DNA of 64,000 nt from Aulosira sp. FACHB-615. Lineage in GTDB: Bacteria; Cyanobacteriota; Cyanobacteriia; Cyanobacteriales; Nostocaceae. Under the pieces are notes generated by a model. It did no database searches. It was not told the DNA's origin and worked only from the letters and a program-made list of their open reading frames with translations. The DNA lies in assembly GCF_014698045.1 (NCBI RefSeq), contig NZ_JACJSE010000009.1:211563-275562 (forward strand), read 5' to 3'. A program made the translations under genes and the position numbers. Below, piece by piece: positions 63,192-64,000 of this stretch (position 1 is its first letter; every line of letters begins with the position of its first letter).

Positions 63192-63848
63192 ATGCCGCCC
63201 ATTCGTGTGCTGATTGTTGATGACCAAACCCTAATCCGTCGGGCGTTGTCCTTATTGCTGGTCGAAGATCCCCGACTGGAATTGGTGGGGGAAGCGGAAA
63301 GCGCAGAAGTGGCGATCGCTCAGATGGAAATTCTGAAACCAGACGTAATTCTCATGGATATTGTCATGCCAGGAATGGGAGGAGTTGAAGCTACCAGAGT
63401 GATTTACCAACAATTTCCAGAGACAAAAATTTTAGTACTTAGTATTGATGATGATGATGAGAATATTGCTCAGGCAATGCGGTATGGAGCAGCAGGTTAT
63501 CTGTTAAAAAATACCCCTGTAGAAGAATTGTCTCTAGCGATTCAGGCGGTTCACAAAGGCTATACCCAATTAGGGCCGGGCGTAGGACGAAAGTTAATTC
63601 AGCGTATCCCCGATCCTGGGATTAATCTGGATGTCGAGTGGAAAAAACTCACCCGCCGCGAACAGGAAATTGTGCGATTGATTGCTCAAGGGGCGAATAA
63701 TCGTGAAATTGCAGAGGTGCTGTTTATTTCTGAAAAAACGGTAAAAAATCACATTACCAATATCTTGAGTCGTTTGAATTTACGCGATCGCCTCCAGATT
63801 GCTTTATTTGCCACATCAAATCCCACCTATATCACCAGCAAAGCCTGA
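63192..63848 (+). CDS. NarL/FixJ-family response regulator
   Basis: 218 residues. The receiver domain (1-125) has VDDQTLIRRA, phospho-acceptor Asp in VILMDIVMPGMGG, Ser in VLSIDDDD, and Lys in GYLLKNTPVEE. The LuxR-type helix-turn-helix (about 148-210) is LTRREQEIVRLIAQGANNRE followed by IAEVLFISEKTVKNHITNI. Phosphorylation should control DNA binding. No kinase gene is adjacent. The ATG start is preceded by a 215-bp gap from the divergent single-domain regulator. Confidence 0.92.
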   Translation: MPPIRVLIVDDQTLIRRALSLLLVEDPRLELVGEAESAEVAIAQMEILKPDVILMDIVMPGMGGVEATRVIYQQFPETKILVLSIDDDDENIAQAMRYGAAGYLLKNTPVEELSLAIQAVHKGYTQLGPGVGRKLIQRIPDPGINLDVEWKKLTRREQEIVRLIAQGANNREIAEVLFISEKTVKNHITNILSRLNLRDRLQIALFATSNPTYITSKA

Positions 63849-63942
63849 TATTAACATTCGACCAAAAGCAGACAAAACCACAACCATTACAGCACTTGCG
63901 TCTGTTATGAGGTACAATAAATTAAAATATAAATACCTCTAA

Positions 63943-64000
63943 ATGAAGTCATACTCTGTCGATCTTCGAGAAAAAATAGTTGCAGCACATCTTCAAAAAA
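63943..64000 (+). mobile_element. IS630-family transposase gene, cut by the window edge
   Basis: ATG at 63943 begins a frame MKSYSVDLREKIVAAHLQK, the typical N-terminal helix-turn-helix of IS630-type transposases. Only 19 codons are inside the window. GAGGTA and TACCTC flank an AT-rich core just upstream (63909-63939). The left inverted repeat and TA target site were not resolved. Confidence 0.75.

Overview
The window looks like chromosomal DNA from a filamentous, probably heterocyst-forming cyanobacterium (Nostoc/Anabaena/Calothrix type). The grounds are: many GCGATCGC (HIP1) octamers; an apcE-apcA-apcB-apcC phycobilisome-core operon whose ApcE has about 1135 residues and four linker repeats; a CcbP-like calcium-binding protein; a Nif11-like protein; many multidomain Ser/Thr and His kinases; and intergenic DNA full of short dispersed repeats. 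No phage or plasmid backbone is visible. The only clear insertion sequence is an IS630-type transposase gene cut by the right edge.

Layout. 1-4.1 kb: YbhF/YbhS/YbhR-like ABC exporter (dual ATPase cut by the left edge, then two ABC-2 permeases). 4.1-6.1 kb: ethylene-receptor-like histidine kinase, then a candidate structured RNA on the minus strand. 6.3-11.8 kb: EVE protein, M90 peptidase, threonine deaminase, zinc-ribbon membrane protein, HAD phosphatase, EamA permease. 12.3-14.7 kb: an aegerolysin gene followed by a MACPF protein with its own C-terminal aegerolysin domain, resembling the bicomponent pore-forming toxins of fungi. 14.7-20.8 kb: a giant Ser/Thr kinase/ATPase/GAF/PAS protein ending in a second ATPase. 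21.3-23.2 kb: LivG/LivM-type amino-acid transporter. 23.4-25.7 kb: RelE-type toxin-antitoxin pair and pgi. 25.9-28.4 kb: small genes (Nif11-like, acidic protein, aspartic protease pair).

28.5-32.6 kb: a compact three-gene minus-strand operon (winged-helix-like protein, P-loop ATPase, PD-(D/E)XK nuclease) that looks like an undescribed defence or DNA-processing module. 32.9-39.8 kb: mdh and apcEABC. 40.1-44.6 kb: Cache/HAMP histidine kinase, then a haem-oxygenase-like protein paired with a Rieske oxygenase. 44.8-49.1 kb: secreted protein, comB, a toxin-antitoxin locus whose PIN toxin carries a nonsense codon, M20 amidohydrolase. 49.3-57.6 kb: patatin, hexapeptide acetyltransferase, CcbP-like protein, Uma2 nuclease, ftsH, secreted protein, gltX, tRNA-Asp. 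57.7-64 kb: two tandem paralogous Ser/Thr kinases, phytase-like esterase, two response regulators, IS630 transposase start.

The strongest leads are the aegerolysin/MACPF cassette, the wHTH-ATPase-nuclease operon, the haem-oxygenase-like/Rieske pair, the structured RNA, and one repeat family read through in frame inside two unrelated proteins. All functional calls come from reading motifs by eye; no database search was run.
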